Shown here in pieces: positions 16,324 through 28,966 of a DNA stretch of 64,000 nucleotides. Location of the stretch: the NCBI RefSeq assembly GCF_000696095.1, contig NZ_BAYX01000007.1, positions 310,001 to 374,000 on the forward strand, written 5' to 3'. The position numbers were made by a program, and so were the translations under genes. Position 1 is the first letter of the stretch; every line of letters begins with the position of its first letter. The stretch comes from Rhizobium rhizogenes NBRC 13257 (lineage in GTDB: Bacteria; Pseudomonadota; Alphaproteobacteria; Rhizobiales; Rhizobiaceae). Under the pieces are notes generated by a model, which worked only from the letters and a program-made list of their open reading frames with translations, searched no databases and had not been told where the DNA came from.

Positions 16324-17073
16324 GTGCTCAATATATACAACGTCAATTCGCTCGTTCACTGGGAAGAGCGGGACATCCGGCTCCGTGACGATCTCGTCCG
16401 GTTCTTTTCCGATGAGGTCCGCAGTTTCCTCAGATCCGCAAATCCGGCTTGGGATGTCCGGAGAGTTGAAGCCGCTGCCCTCATGCCACGCCATCTCGTT
16501 TCGGATGCCTATTCGAATGCCGACATCTGGGTTCAGGAGCAGATATCCCCGACGGATCCCCAATTGGTGCTTCGGCCGGAGACGACACCATCGACCTATG
16601 TCTACATGCAGCATCTCCTCGAAAATCATTCCAGGACACGACTGCCATTATGTGTTTGGCAGGCCGGAAAATCCTATCGTCGGGAGCAGGAGCAACCGAC
16701 GAAGCATGTCAGGCTCAAGGAGTTCTGGCAGCTTGAGTTCCAATGCGCCTTCACCGCCGATAGCGGCAATGATTATCATGCCGCTTGCCTCGAACCAGTC
16801 CGCCGCATGATCGCATCGATGATTCATCTGCCGACAAGGATCGTTCCATCGGATCGCCTGCCGGCCTATTCGCAGGTGACGATGGATATCGAGGTGGATA
16901 ACGGCGACAAATGGATGGAAGTCTGCTCGATCTCAAAGCGCACCGATTTCCCGCAGCGCTACCGTAGCAAGGGCAAGGCGGGCCCCGTCGTGGATCATGA
17001 CGTTCTGGTGCTCGAAATCGCCATCGGCCTCGACCGCTGCATCTACAATTGGAACATCGCGGCCAGCAGATAA
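16324..17073 (+). CDS. Stand-alone glycyl-tRNA-synthetase-like class II catalytic core
   Basis: A 249-residue protein that contains only a class II aminoacyl-tRNA-synthetase catalytic core. Landmarks appear in the order of alpha2-type GlyRS: LVLRPETTPSTYVYMQ (compare LRPETAQG), motif 2 as WQAGKSYRREQ followed by HVRLKEFWQLEFQ, then MEVCSISKRTDFPQRY (compare GIAxRTDYDL), and motif 3 IAIGLDRC. There is no anticodon-binding domain, so normal tRNA charging is doubtful. Alphaproteobacteria use the unrelated alpha2beta2 GlyRS (glyQ/glyS), so this looks like a paralogue adapted for another acyl acceptor. The start is GTG 16324 with AAGGAGAG seven bases upstream; an earlier TTG frame start overlaps that site. 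It has its own promoter, a leader and a perfect terminator. Confidence 0.75.
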   Translation: MLNIYNVNSLVHWEERDIRLRDDLVRFFSDEVRSFLRSANPAWDVRRVEAAALMPRHLVSDAYSNADIWVQEQISPTDPQLVLRPETTPSTYVYMQHLLENHSRTRLPLCVWQAGKSYRREQEQPTKHVRLKEFWQLEFQCAFTADSGNDYHAACLEPVRRMIASMIHLPTRIVPSDRLPAYSQVTMDIEVDNGDKWMEVCSISKRTDFPQRYRSKGKAGPVVDHDVLVLEIAIGLDRCIYNWNIAASR

Positions 17074-17077
17074 AAGG

Positions 17078-17106
17078 AAAGCCGGGCTCTGTACGAGCCC
17101 GGCTTT
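17078..17106. terminator. Bidirectional terminator
   Basis: A perfect 12-base-pair stem (17078-17089 with 17095-17106) and a five-base loop. It has A on one side and T on the other, serving the synthetase-like gene and, on the minus strand, gltD. Confidence 0.9.
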
Positions 17107-17136
17107 CAATGCTTGCTTGGATATTGGCGAGGCGTT

Positions 17137-18591
17137 TTACCGCGGCAACACCGTGGCGCCCATCAGGGCCTCGTCGATCGCGCGAGCGGCCTGGCGGCCT
17201 TCGCGGATGGCCCAGACGACCAGGGACTGGCCGCGGCGGACGTCGCCGGCGGTCCAGAGCTTGTCGACCGAGGTCTTGTAGCTCTTGTCGTCGGCGACGA
17301 CGTTGGTCGAGCCGCGCTTGTCGGTGTTGAGCGTCAGCTTGCCGTCGAGGTCCTTGAGCACGCTGTCGGTGAACGGGCCGCGGAAGCCGATGGCGATGAA
17401 GGCAAGGTCGGCGCGGATAACGAATTCCGTGCCGGCGATCGGCTTGCGGCGCTCATCCACTTCGCAGCACTTCACGCCGGTCAGCACGCCGTCTTCACCG
17501 ATGAATTCCAGCGTAGCGACCTGGAATTCGCGCACGGCACCTTCGGCCTGCGAAGAGGAAGTCCGCATCTTCGTTGCCCAGAACGGCCAGACGGCGAGCT
17601 TGTCTTCCTTTTCCGGCGGCTGCGGGCGGATGTCGAGCTGGGTCACCTTGACGGCGCCCTGGCGGAAAGCCGTGCCGACGCAGTCGGACGCGGTATCGCC
17701 ACCACCGACGACGACAATATGCTTGCCGCCGGCGAGGATCGGGTCGGACGGCCAGCCGATGCTGTCGATGTTTTCGCGACCGACGCGGCGGTTCTGCTGC
17801 ACGAGATAGGGCATGGCATCATGGACGCCGGCAAGCCCGACGCCGGGAATGCCGGCCTCACGCGGAGTTTCCGAGCCGCCGCAATAAAGAACGGCATCAT
17901 AATCGGCCAGAAGCTGTTCCATCTTGACGTCGACGCCGACATTGACGCCGCAATGGAAGGTCACGCCCTCGCCCTTCATCTGCTCGACGCGGCGATCGAT
18001 GAAGTTCTTCTCCATCTTGAAGTCCGGAATGCCGTAACGCAGCAATCCGCCGGCCTTCGACTCGCGCTCGTAGAGATGAACCTCATGGCCGGCGCGGCCG
18101 AGCTGCTGGGCAGCTGCCATGCCGGCGGGGCCGGAGCCGATGACGGCGACCTTCTTGCCGGTATGGACCGTAGCCGGCTGCGGGCGAATGAAGCCGAGCT
18201 CATAGGCCTTGTCGGCAATCGCCTGCTCGACCGTCTTGATCGCGACCGGCGCATCCTCGAGGTTCAGCGTGCAGGCTTCCTCGCAGGGCGCGGGGCAGAC
18301 ACGGCCGGTGAACTCCGGGAAGTTGTTGGTCGAATGCAGGTTGCGGATCGCCTCTTCCCAGTTGTTGTTGTAGACGAGGTCGTTCCAGTCTGGGATCTGG
18401 TTGTGCACCGGGCAGCCGGTCGGGCCGTGGCAATAGGGGATGCCACAGTCCATGCAGCGCGCGGCCTGTTTCTGCACTTCCGGGTCCGACATGGGGATCG
18501 TGAATTCGCGGAAATGCCGGATACGGTCCGACGCCGGCTGATACTTGCCAACCTGCCGGTCGATTTCCAAGAAGCCTGTTACCTTGCCCAT
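17137..18591 (-). CDS. gltD: Glutamate synthase (NADPH) small subunit
   Basis: The 484-residue beta subunit supplies electrons from NADPH through FAD to the large subunit, which makes glutamate from glutamine and 2-oxoglutarate. The N-terminus holds the 4Fe-4S cysteines (AARCMDCGIPYCHGPTGCPV, about residues 43-62, and VCPAPCEEACTL). FAD site: VAVIGSGPAGMAAAQQL. NADPH site: IVVVGGGDTASDCVGTAFRQG. The last block, LWTAGDVRRGQSLVVWAIREG, is the C-terminal FAD contact. An AGAGTGAGGAAACG region precedes the ATG. It lies downstream of gltB, 177 bases away, and a shared transcript is likely. Confidence 0.97.
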   Translation of the reverse strand: MGKVTGFLEIDRQVGKYQPASDRIRHFREFTIPMSDPEVQKQAARCMDCGIPYCHGPTGCPVHNQIPDWNDLVYNNNWEEAIRNLHSTNNFPEFTGRVCPAPCEEACTLNLEDAPVAIKTVEQAIADKAYELGFIRPQPATVHTGKKVAVIGSGPAGMAAAQQLGRAGHEVHLYERESKAGGLLRYGIPDFKMEKNFIDRRVEQMKGEGVTFHCGVNVGVDVKMEQLLADYDAVLYCGGSETPREAGIPGVGLAGVHDAMPYLVQQNRRVGRENIDSIGWPSDPILAGGKHIVVVGGGDTASDCVGTAFRQGAVKVTQLDIRPQPPEKEDKLAVWPFWATKMRTSSSQAEGAVREFQVATLEFIGEDGVLTGVKCCEVDERRKPIAGTEFVIRADLAFIAIGFRGPFTDSVLKDLDGKLTLNTDKRGSTNVVADDKSYKTSVDKLWTAGDVRRGQSLVVWAIREGRQAARAIDEALMGATVLPR

Positions 18592-18768
18592 GCTTTCGTT
18601 TCCTCACTCTAAAGAGGAGCCCGATGGCTCCCGTGCCTGAAGGCAAATCCCGCTGCCTTGTCCGGCACTGTAATTCAAATCTGATTCCGCTCTTCGACAG
18701 CTGCGACCGCCATTTCGGCGATCGCAATCAGGCGCGAAACCCTCGAATGGAAAGGGCGTTGCCGCGGA

Positions 18769-23493
<4,725 letters not shown>

Positions 23494-24057
23494 CGTCTTC
23501 CCTCCGGTAAGGCCCGCGGCGCGGGCGATCCTTCGTCCCGCGTCGCCCCGTTACCCGGTCCGACGCGCGACAGCGCTGTTGCATTGTGAAGATCCGGTCG
23601 CAAACCTGGCCCACGGTGGAGCCTGTCGTCAGCGTTCCGCGCCTTGCTATTCCACCGCCGCTCCGCCCCGTCGCCTCGAAGGCTTAAAAGGGCTCGCTCC
23701 CGGTAACTATAGCTCGAAATCCCGACATCGTCAGGACCCCTGGCGCATCTTCGGCCTCGGCGGCCAAAATAGGACAGCAACCCTGTCCTAATTCACCAGC
23801 TCTATGACAGAAAGCTTCTGCCTTCGCAAGAGCAAAACGGCAAAATTTCGTCAACGCGCGACGGAAGATTGCCGATGTTGCAAATTTCAAGCAAGAAAGT
23901 TTCGCTGCAGCGCATCATTTTGTTTGTTGATTGCTTAGATCAATTTCTGTGATGAGTCCTTCAGCACTGCACTCTTGATAGCCCGCACCATTGGATTAAT
24001 GTCCGGCAGACCTTAACTACCTTTCCCGCAAACCTGTAGTCTCAGTTGGTGCTATCA
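23494..24057. other. Divergent control region of gltB and threonine aldolase gene
   Basis: About 560 bases without a convincing gene. Two AAATTTC blocks, each inside a GCAAA(A)TTTC context, occur at 23843-23849 and 23882-23888, 39 bases apart, which could be binding sites for a regulator of gltB such as an Lrp-type protein. No terminator was found. Confidence 0.4.
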
Positions 24058-25104
24058 ATGTTTTTTGCTTCCGATAATTGGGCTGGTGCCCATTCCAAGA
24101 TCGCCGAACGTCTGCTCGCCGAATCCGGCGGCTTCGCCTCGGCCTACGGCACAAGCGATCTCGACCAGAAGGTCGAAGCCAAGTTCGCCGAGATTTTCGA
24201 GCGCGAAGTCTCTGTCTTCTTTGTCGCGACCGGCACCGCCGCCAATTCGCTATCGCTCACCAGTGTCCAGAAGCCGGGCGGGATCAGCTTCTGCCATACT
24301 GAGGCGCATGTCGCCGAAGATGAATGCGGCGCGCCGGATTTCTTCAGCGGCGCAAGACTCGCGACCGTTGACGGTCCCGGCGGCAAGATCGACCCGAAGG
24401 CGCTCGCCACCAAGGTCGCGCGCTTCCCGCAGGACGCCATCCATCACGGCCGCGCTGCTGCCGTGACCATCACCCAGGCGACGGAAATCGGCACGGTCTA
24501 TTCGCTCGCCGAGATCGATGCCATCGCCGCCATCAGCAAAGCGAACGGATTGCCGCTGCACATGGACGGCGCCCGCTTCGCCAATGCGCTGGTCGCGCTC
24601 GACGCCAGCCCGGCGGAAATGACCTGGAAACGCGGCGTCGACATCCTCTCCTTCGGCGGCACCAAGAACGGTTGCTGGTGCGCCGAGGCGATTGTCTTCT
24701 TTAATCCGGAGCAGGCAAAGGAGATGCATTTCATCCGCAAGCGTGCCGCTCAGCTTTTCTCCAAATCGCGTTTCATCGCTGCCCAGTTCGACGGCTATTT
24801 CCAGGACGGCCTCTGGCTCGACCTCGCCCGCCATTCAAACCGCATGGCCGATCGCCTGCGCGCCGGCATCGAGCAGGCGCCTGGCGCTCGCCTCGCATGG
24901 CCGACCGCATCGAACGAAGTCTTCGCCATCATCTCGAAATCGGCCGCCAAGACCGCCGAAGACAAGGGCGCGAAGTTCTATGAATGGCCGATCCCGGAAT
25001 CGCAGCCGGATCTGGTGAACGAGAACGAAACCCTGATCCGCCTCGTCACCAGCTTTGCCACGACCGAGGGCGATGTCGCCGGCTTCCTTGGCTGCCTTGC
25101 TTGA
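24058..25104 (+). CDS. ltaE: Low-specificity L-threonine aldolase
   Basis: A 348-residue PLP enzyme that splits L-threonine or L-allo-threonine into glycine and acetaldehyde. Fold-type I aldolase signs: FFASDNWAGAHSKIAERL at the N-terminus, SAYGTSDLDQKVEAKFAEIF, FFVATGTAANSLSL for phosphate binding, LPLHMDGARFANAL with the PLP-pairing Asp, and ILSFGGTKNGCWCAEA with the Schiff-base Lys. The ATG at 24058 is used. In-frame TTG and GTG codons just upstream are possible but unnecessary, and no clear ribosome-binding site is present. It is divergent from gltB and converges on the small ORF below. Confidence 0.93.
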   Translation: MFFASDNWAGAHSKIAERLLAESGGFASAYGTSDLDQKVEAKFAEIFEREVSVFFVATGTAANSLSLTSVQKPGGISFCHTEAHVAEDECGAPDFFSGARLATVDGPGGKIDPKALATKVARFPQDAIHHGRAAAVTITQATEIGTVYSLAEIDAIAAISKANGLPLHMDGARFANALVALDASPAEMTWKRGVDILSFGGTKNGCWCAEAIVFFNPEQAKEMHFIRKRAAQLFSKSRFIAAQFDGYFQDGLWLDLARHSNRMADRLRAGIEQAPGARLAWPTASNEVFAIISKSAAKTAEDKGAKFYEWPIPESQPDLVNENETLIRLVTSFATTEGDVAGFLGCLA

Positions 25105-25112
25105 CGATTGAA

Positions 25113-25153
25113 TAAAAAAGAGCGCCGAACTGGCTTTCGGCCAGCCGGCGCTC
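25113..25153 (-). terminator. Terminator of the 43-residue membrane peptide gene
   Basis: An eight-base-pair outer stem (25120-25127 with 25146-25153) and inner pairs, followed on the minus strand by six T. The T run is only on the minus side, so it serves the minus-strand small ORF, although it also lies just after ltaE. Confidence 0.85.
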
Positions 25154-25170
25154 AGTCTGGCGACAAAAGC

Positions 25171-25302
25171 CTAGTTCTGATTCCGATGCGTGAACATCGT
25201 GAAGTTCGATGCGCCGTCATAAGGAGGCGCACGATGAGCGATCATCGTCATTGCCATTACGCAGGCTACAAGTCCGGAAATGAAGATGGCACCATAGATC
25301 AT
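25171..25302 (-). CDS. 43-residue membrane peptide
   Basis: A frame of 43 codons starting with ATG at 25302 and ending in TAG at 25171. The product begins MIYGAIFISGLVACVMAMTM, one hydrophobic helix, and continues IAHRAPPYDGASNFTMFTHR and NQN, a polar tail. A GAGGA sequence lies about 11 bases upstream, rather far. The support for a real gene is a strong minus-strand terminator immediately after its stop and the typical single-helix composition. The function is unknown. It resembles the many small inner-membrane peptides missed by automatic gene calls. Confidence 0.6.
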   Translation of the reverse strand: MIYGAIFISGLVACVMAMTMIAHRAPPYDGASNFTMFTHRNQN

Positions 25303-25506
25303 CGGGGCTGATATCCTCGATTCAGCTCATTCACTGCACAACACGATAGCAGCGAAAGCTGACTCCAACCTGAACCGCGTGCACCTCTGAATCGGGACAC
25401 GCGAAAAGGGAAATGACAGCCGGCGAAAGAATCTTAACAAATCCTTTACGCCTATTCACATGATCCGAAACGGCATTCGTGATCGGCTCAAGACGAGCCC
25501 GACGCG

Positions 25507-26364
25507 TCACATCGACCGCAATCCCCTCACTTTCGCCAGGATATCCTCCGACAAGGCGCTGACCAGCAGCTGATCGGCACCCTTGCGCGGCACCAGCACG
25601 AATTCGACATCCTCCAACGCCGGCAGCCAGCCCGGCGCGATTTCCGACAATCCCGCCGGCGCCATGCTGCGCGGCTGAACGAGAACGCCCATGCCGGCGC
25701 GGGCCGCCGCCGTCAATCCGCTAAGGCTGCCGCAGGTGCAGACAATGCGCCAAGGCACCTGCTGGCGGCGCAGCGCTTCCAGCGCCACGGCGCGCGTAAC
25801 GCTCGGCGCTGGAAAGGCGATCAGCGGCAGAGGCCCGGCAAGCGCGCGGATACGAGCAGGATCGCGCGCCAGCCAGACCAGCGGCTCGCGATAGACCAGC
25901 CTTCCCCTGACATCGCCGAGACGGCGCTTAGCGAGCACGAGATCGAGATCGCCATTATCCTGCATCTCATAAAGTGTACCGCTGAGCGCGACTGTCAGTT
26001 CGAAATCGACCGAGGGATGCGAGCGGACGAAATCCTCCAGCACATCCGGCAACTGGCTGGTGACGAAATCCTCGGAAACGCCGAGCCGCAGACTGCCACG
26101 CAGGCTGTTGCCGGCAAAAAGCTGCTGCACCTCGCCTTCGATCGACAACATCTGCCGAGCATGGCCGAGTAGCGCCTCGCCGTCGCCCGTCAACACCACC
26201 CGATGCGTGTCACGCGCGAGCAGCCTGCGCCCAAGCGTGGCTTCCAGCCGCTGGATGTGCTGGCTGACGGTCGACTGACCCAGCCCGAGCCGCTCGGCAG
26301 CCAGCGTGAAGCTGCCCATCTGCTCGACGGCGACGAAGCTGCGCAATTGCGTGAGATCGAGCAT
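25507..26364 (-). CDS. LysR-family transcriptional regulator
   Basis: A 285-residue regulator with an N-terminal winged helix-turn-helix (LDLTQLRSFVAVEQMGSFTLAAERLGLGQSTVSQHIQRLE, residues about 2-41, shown here as one continuous domain) and a periplasmic-binding-fold effector domain. The start at 26364 is preceded by AGGATG; an in-frame ATG nine bases earlier overlaps it. It is divergent from a solute transporter gene, the usual arrangement for a LysR regulator and its target. The shared 100-base region holds ATAAC-T-GTTAT (26385-26395), a likely operator. The effector is unknown. Confidence 0.9.
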   Translation of the reverse strand: MLDLTQLRSFVAVEQMGSFTLAAERLGLGQSTVSQHIQRLEATLGRRLLARDTHRVVLTGDGEALLGHARQMLSIEGEVQQLFAGNSLRGSLRLGVSEDFVTSQLPDVLEDFVRSHPSVDFELTVALSGTLYEMQDNGDLDLVLAKRRLGDVRGRLVYREPLVWLARDPARIRALAGPLPLIAFPAPSVTRAVALEALRRQQVPWRIVCTCGSLSGLTAAARAGMGVLVQPRSMAPAGLSEIAPGWLPALEDVEFVLVPRKGADQLLVSALSEDILAKVRGLRSM

Positions 26365-26384
26365 CGCTTTCATCCTGATTTACG

Positions 26385-26416
26385 ATAACTGTTATTCCTT
26401 GCATCGTGGATCGCAA
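26385..26416. promoter_or_regulatory. LysR-type operator candidate
   Basis: ATAACTGTTAT (26385-26395) is a perfect palindrome, and TTGC/GCAA arms at 26399-26416 form a second inverted repeat, both between the divergent lysR and transporter genes. LysR proteins bind paired sites like this. Confidence 0.5.
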
Positions 26417-26472
26417 TAGGTCTATCTGCAAGGACATTCTTACGGTTTGTAATTGCGATTGGGGTTGGCACA

Positions 26473-27492
26473 ATGCGCCGCTTTCTTCCAGACACCTTCA
26501 CCATGTTGCTCGTCCTGACGGTCCTGACGGCATCCTTCTTTCCCGTTCAGGGAGCGAGCGCCCACTATTTCAGTATCGCCACGAACTTCGCGATCGGCCT
26601 GCTGTTCTTCCTGCACGGCGCGCGCCTGTCACGCGATGTCGTCATCGCCGGCATGCTGCATTGGCGGCTGCATCTGGTCATCCTGCTGACGACCTTCGGC
26701 ATCTTCCCATTGCTGGTGCTCGGCATCGGCCAGGTCGTCCCGAACAGCATTCTGCCGGTGTCGCTTTATACCGGCTTGCTGTTCCTGAGCGTCCTGCCCT
26801 CGACCGTGCAGTCGTCCATCGCCTTCACCTCGATCGCCGGCGGTAACGTTCCGGCCGCCATCTGCTCGGCTTCGGCTTCCAACATCTTCGGCATGTTCCT
26901 GACACCGCTGCTTGTCGGCGTGCTGTTTTCGGTCGGCGGCCAGGGTGGCGGCTTTTCCTGGGATGTCCTGTGGCAGATCATGTTGCAACTGCTCGCCCCC
27001 TTCATCGCCGGCCAACTGTTGCAGCCATGGATCGGTGACTGGATCCGCTCAAAGAAGAAGATCCTGATGCCGGTCGACCGCGGCTCGATCCTGATGGTCG
27101 TCTATTCGGCCTTTAGCGAGGCCGTCGTCGAAGGACTGTGGCACACCTTCTCGGTGCTCGACATCGCCACCGTCATCGTTGCCAACATGGTACTGCTAGC
27201 AATGGTGCTCTGCATCACCATGTTCGGCAGCCGCGCGCTCGGCTTTTCCAAGGCCGACGAGATCACCATCACCTTCTGCGGCTCAAAGAAGTCGCTGGCA
27301 AGCGGCGTGCCGATGGCCAACGTCATCTTCGCCGGCCAGGGTATCGGCGCCATCGTCCTGCCGCTGATGCTGTTCCATCAGATCCAGCTGATGACCTGCG
27401 CCTTCATCGCCCAGAAATATGCCGATGCGGCCAAGAGGCGGGAGACGGCCAAGGCGGAAACCGAGGCCAATGGAGCCACGAACGCAGCTTAG
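26473..27492 (+). CDS. SBF-like transporter (YfeH/BASS superfamily)
   Basis: A 339-residue membrane protein with about ten hydrophobic segments, for example TFTMLLVLTVLTASFFPV, FAIGLLFFLHGARLS, LVILLTTFGIFPLLVLGIG and YTGLLFLSVLPSTVQSSIAF. The SBF-like motif FLSVLPSTVQSS and the later CGSKKSLASGVPMANVIF match the YfeH branch of the bile-acid/sodium symporter superfamily. Members move organic anions; the substrate here is not visible. The divergent LysR gene probably controls it. A strong terminator follows. Confidence 0.88.
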   Translation: MRRFLPDTFTMLLVLTVLTASFFPVQGASAHYFSIATNFAIGLLFFLHGARLSRDVVIAGMLHWRLHLVILLTTFGIFPLLVLGIGQVVPNSILPVSLYTGLLFLSVLPSTVQSSIAFTSIAGGNVPAAICSASASNIFGMFLTPLLVGVLFSVGGQGGGFSWDVLWQIMLQLLAPFIAGQLLQPWIGDWIRSKKKILMPVDRGSILMVVYSAFSEAVVEGLWHTFSVLDIATVIVANMVLLAMVLCITMFGSRALGFSKADEITITFCGSKKSLASGVPMANVIFAGQGIGAIVLPLMLFHQIQLMTCAFIAQKYADAAKRRETAKAETEANGATNAA

Positions 27493-27518
27493 CCACATTC
27501 CCGATAGTACCAAAGACA

Positions 27519-27554
27519 AAGGCGGCGCCCCATCGGAGCGCCGCCTTATTTTTT
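27519..27554 (+). terminator. Terminator of the SBF-like transporter
   Basis: Ten-base-pair stem (27519-27528 with 27538-27547) followed by ATTTTTT. Strong Rho-independent form. It also faces the end of the heat-shock gene. Confidence 0.9.
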
Positions 27555-27596
27555 GATCTTGGGAGGATCTGTCCTCAGCCTATCGGCTGACGACGG

Positions 27597-28061
27597 TTAG
27601 CTGATATGAGCTTCGATCGCCTTCGGGGTATCGACCGGCTCGGCGGCGATGGAGATGCGGCGGGGCTTCATGGCTTCCGGAATGTTGCGCAACAGATCGA
27701 TGTGCAGCAGACCATTCTTCAGCGAAGCCGCCTGGACCTCGACATGATCGGCGAGCTGGAAGCGACGCTCGAAGGCGCGCTTGGCGATGCCGCGATAGAG
27801 ATATTCGCTGGCTTCCGCCGGCTCTTCGCTCTTTTCACCCTTGACCTGCAGAACATGGGCGTGAGCCTCGATGCTCAGTTCCTTTTCATCAAACCCGGCA
27901 ACAGCCATGGTAATGCGATAGGTGTTCTCGCCGGTGCGCTCGATATTGTAGGGCGGATAGGTCTGACCCTGATCCGGCTGCGCAAGGCTGTCGAGCATGG
28001 TGAAGAGACGGTCGAAACCGACGGTGGAACGGTAAAGGGGAGTAAAGTCTACGTGACGCAT
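27597..28061 (-). CDS. Small heat-shock protein Hsp20 (IbpA-like)
   Basis: A 154-residue chaperone that binds unfolding proteins and holds them for refolding. The N-terminal VDFTPLYRSTVGFDRLF is the IbpA/HspA type of alphaproteobacteria. The alpha-crystallin domain spans about residues 35-130 (YNIERTGENTYRITMAVAGF, LQVKGEK, YLYRGIAKRAFERRFQLA, LKNGLLHIDLLR), and the C-terminal anchoring motif is ISI (RRISIAAE). The ATG at 28061 follows AGGAGGA; an earlier in-frame start at 28181 would cover the leader. The ribosome-binding site is in a possible thermometer hairpin. Confidence 0.95.
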   Translation of the reverse strand: MRHVDFTPLYRSTVGFDRLFTMLDSLAQPDQGQTYPPYNIERTGENTYRITMAVAGFDEKELSIEAHAHVLQVKGEKSEEPAEASEYLYRGIAKRAFERRFQLADHVEVQAASLKNGLLHIDLLRNIPEAMKPRRISIAAEPVDTPKAIEAHIS

Positions 28062-28063
28062 GG

Positions 28064-28082
28064 TGTCCTCCTGTGAGCGACG
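28064..28082 (-). promoter_or_regulatory. ROSE-like RNA thermometer candidate
   Basis: On the minus strand the last bases before the hsp20 start read TCGCT, then CACAG, then GAGGA, so TCGCT-type bases can pair with the ribosome-binding AGGAGG across a four-base loop with a G-G mismatch. ROSE elements of rhizobial small heat-shock genes carry a U(U/C)GCU box in exactly this place. The rest of the leader, up to about 28140, is GC-rich and could form the upstream hairpins. Confidence 0.5.
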
Positions 28083-28298
28083 ATTGCGATTTACGATTTG
28101 CCCCGCAGCCCCGCTCTGGGCGGCCTTGGGACGGTTTCGCGGGCCCGTTTGGCACCCGCAGAATGGAGATGGTGATCGCATTTCAGGAGTTCAAGGTCCC
28201 AATGGCTGGCCTCGGATTTCGGCGAAAATTCGCGTGAACCGCAGATGAACACCCGGTTCGGCACCCGTTCAGGCTGGCGGGACTATCAATATAACCGT

Positions 28299-28406
28299 CG
28301 GATGCATCAAATACATCCGATGACTGAAGCATATCGTCCCTTCTTCTTCAGTCCTTACTCGGCCGGCTCAGCGGATCTCTCTATCTCCGCAAGCCGGCCT
28401 TTTTTA
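28299..28406 (+). ncRNA. Candidate small RNA
   Basis: Three hairpins in a row on the plus strand: CGGATG/CATCCG (28299-28304 with 28314-28319), CTGAAG/CTTCAG (28324-28329 with 28346-28351), and a strong terminator (GGCCGGCT 28361-28368 with AGCCGGCC 28392-28399, inner GCGGA/TCCGC) followed by seven T. The two flanking genes are both on the minus strand, so this plus-strand terminator needs its own transcript. TATAAC at 28290-28295 is a possible -10 box but no good -35 is seen, so the 5' end is uncertain. Confidence 0.55.
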
Positions 28407-28418
28407 TGCTCTGGCGGG

Positions 28419-28835
28419 CTATCGCAGGAGCTTCAGCGAACCGGTCAGCGACTTCACCCATTTCGAAGGACCAGCCAGTCCCAATCCATCGATCACTTCC
28501 TCAGACAGATCCCGGCCCGAAAACGTCGCCTCATAGTCCGTGTAATCATGCAGCGAGCGTGCAAAGGCCGGAAAGGGGACGATTGCCCGCTCGTTCGGTT
28601 GCGGCAGGGCCTTCAGCATCAGCGCCAGGATCGTATCCGCGTCGGCCTGCAGGATCGGAACCGGCAGGTTGGAGCTGATATCGATGGCGCGATCGTCGCG
28701 ATCGGCAAGCTGGCAGGCCGCAAGACCCGGAAACCTGGCGCCGAGACCAATGGCGATCGCGCCCGCCGTGTTGGCGATCAGGCCAATTGGCAGTTCCGGA
28801 TTGATGACGATGGCGAGACGGATATCGGGGAGCAT
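28419..28835 (-). CDS. DUF2000 family protein
   Basis: A 138-residue cytosolic protein of the DUF2000 family, recognised by LAIVINPELPIGLIANTAGAIAIG near the N-terminus, LQADADTILALMLKA in the middle and DYTDYEATF late. DUF2000 proteins have a fold similar to peptidyl-tRNA hydrolase II and no known substrate. It is divergent from an Lrp/AsnC regulator, a pairing that suggests the regulator controls it. The intergenic region carries a perfect palindrome. Confidence 0.8.
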   Translation of the reverse strand: MLPDIRLAIVINPELPIGLIANTAGAIAIGLGARFPGLAACQLADRDDRAIDISSNLPVPILQADADTILALMLKALPQPNERAIVPFPAFARSLHDYTDYEATFSGRDLSEEVIDGLGLAGPSKWVKSLTGSLKLLR

Positions 28836-28909
28836 GAGAACCTGCAGCAGATGATGAAACTGCCGCGGAGAATATATCTCACCATGGGAATTATCCTGCC
28901 TTTCATTGC

Positions 28910-28923
28910 CTGAAAATTTTCAG
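28910..28923. promoter_or_regulatory. Perfect palindrome CTGAAAATTTTCAG
   Basis: A 14-base perfect palindrome with an AT-rich centre lies between the divergent DUF2000 and Lrp/AsnC genes, 44 bases before the regulator start. It fits an Lrp-family operator for autoregulation. Confidence 0.55.
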
Positions 28924-28966
28924 TTATGGTAGATCTTACCCAATTTAACTCCCGATAAGGTGAAGT

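Noticed and set aside
25108..25311. A 67-codon plus-strand frame after ltaE
   Set aside because: Its composition is arginine-rich without a family, and the opposite strand offers a better small gene with a terminator.
28245..28913. A 222-codon plus-strand frame between hsp20 and DUF2000
   Set aside because: It runs through a strong terminator and across the DUF2000 gene on the other strand, and it has no ribosome-binding site.
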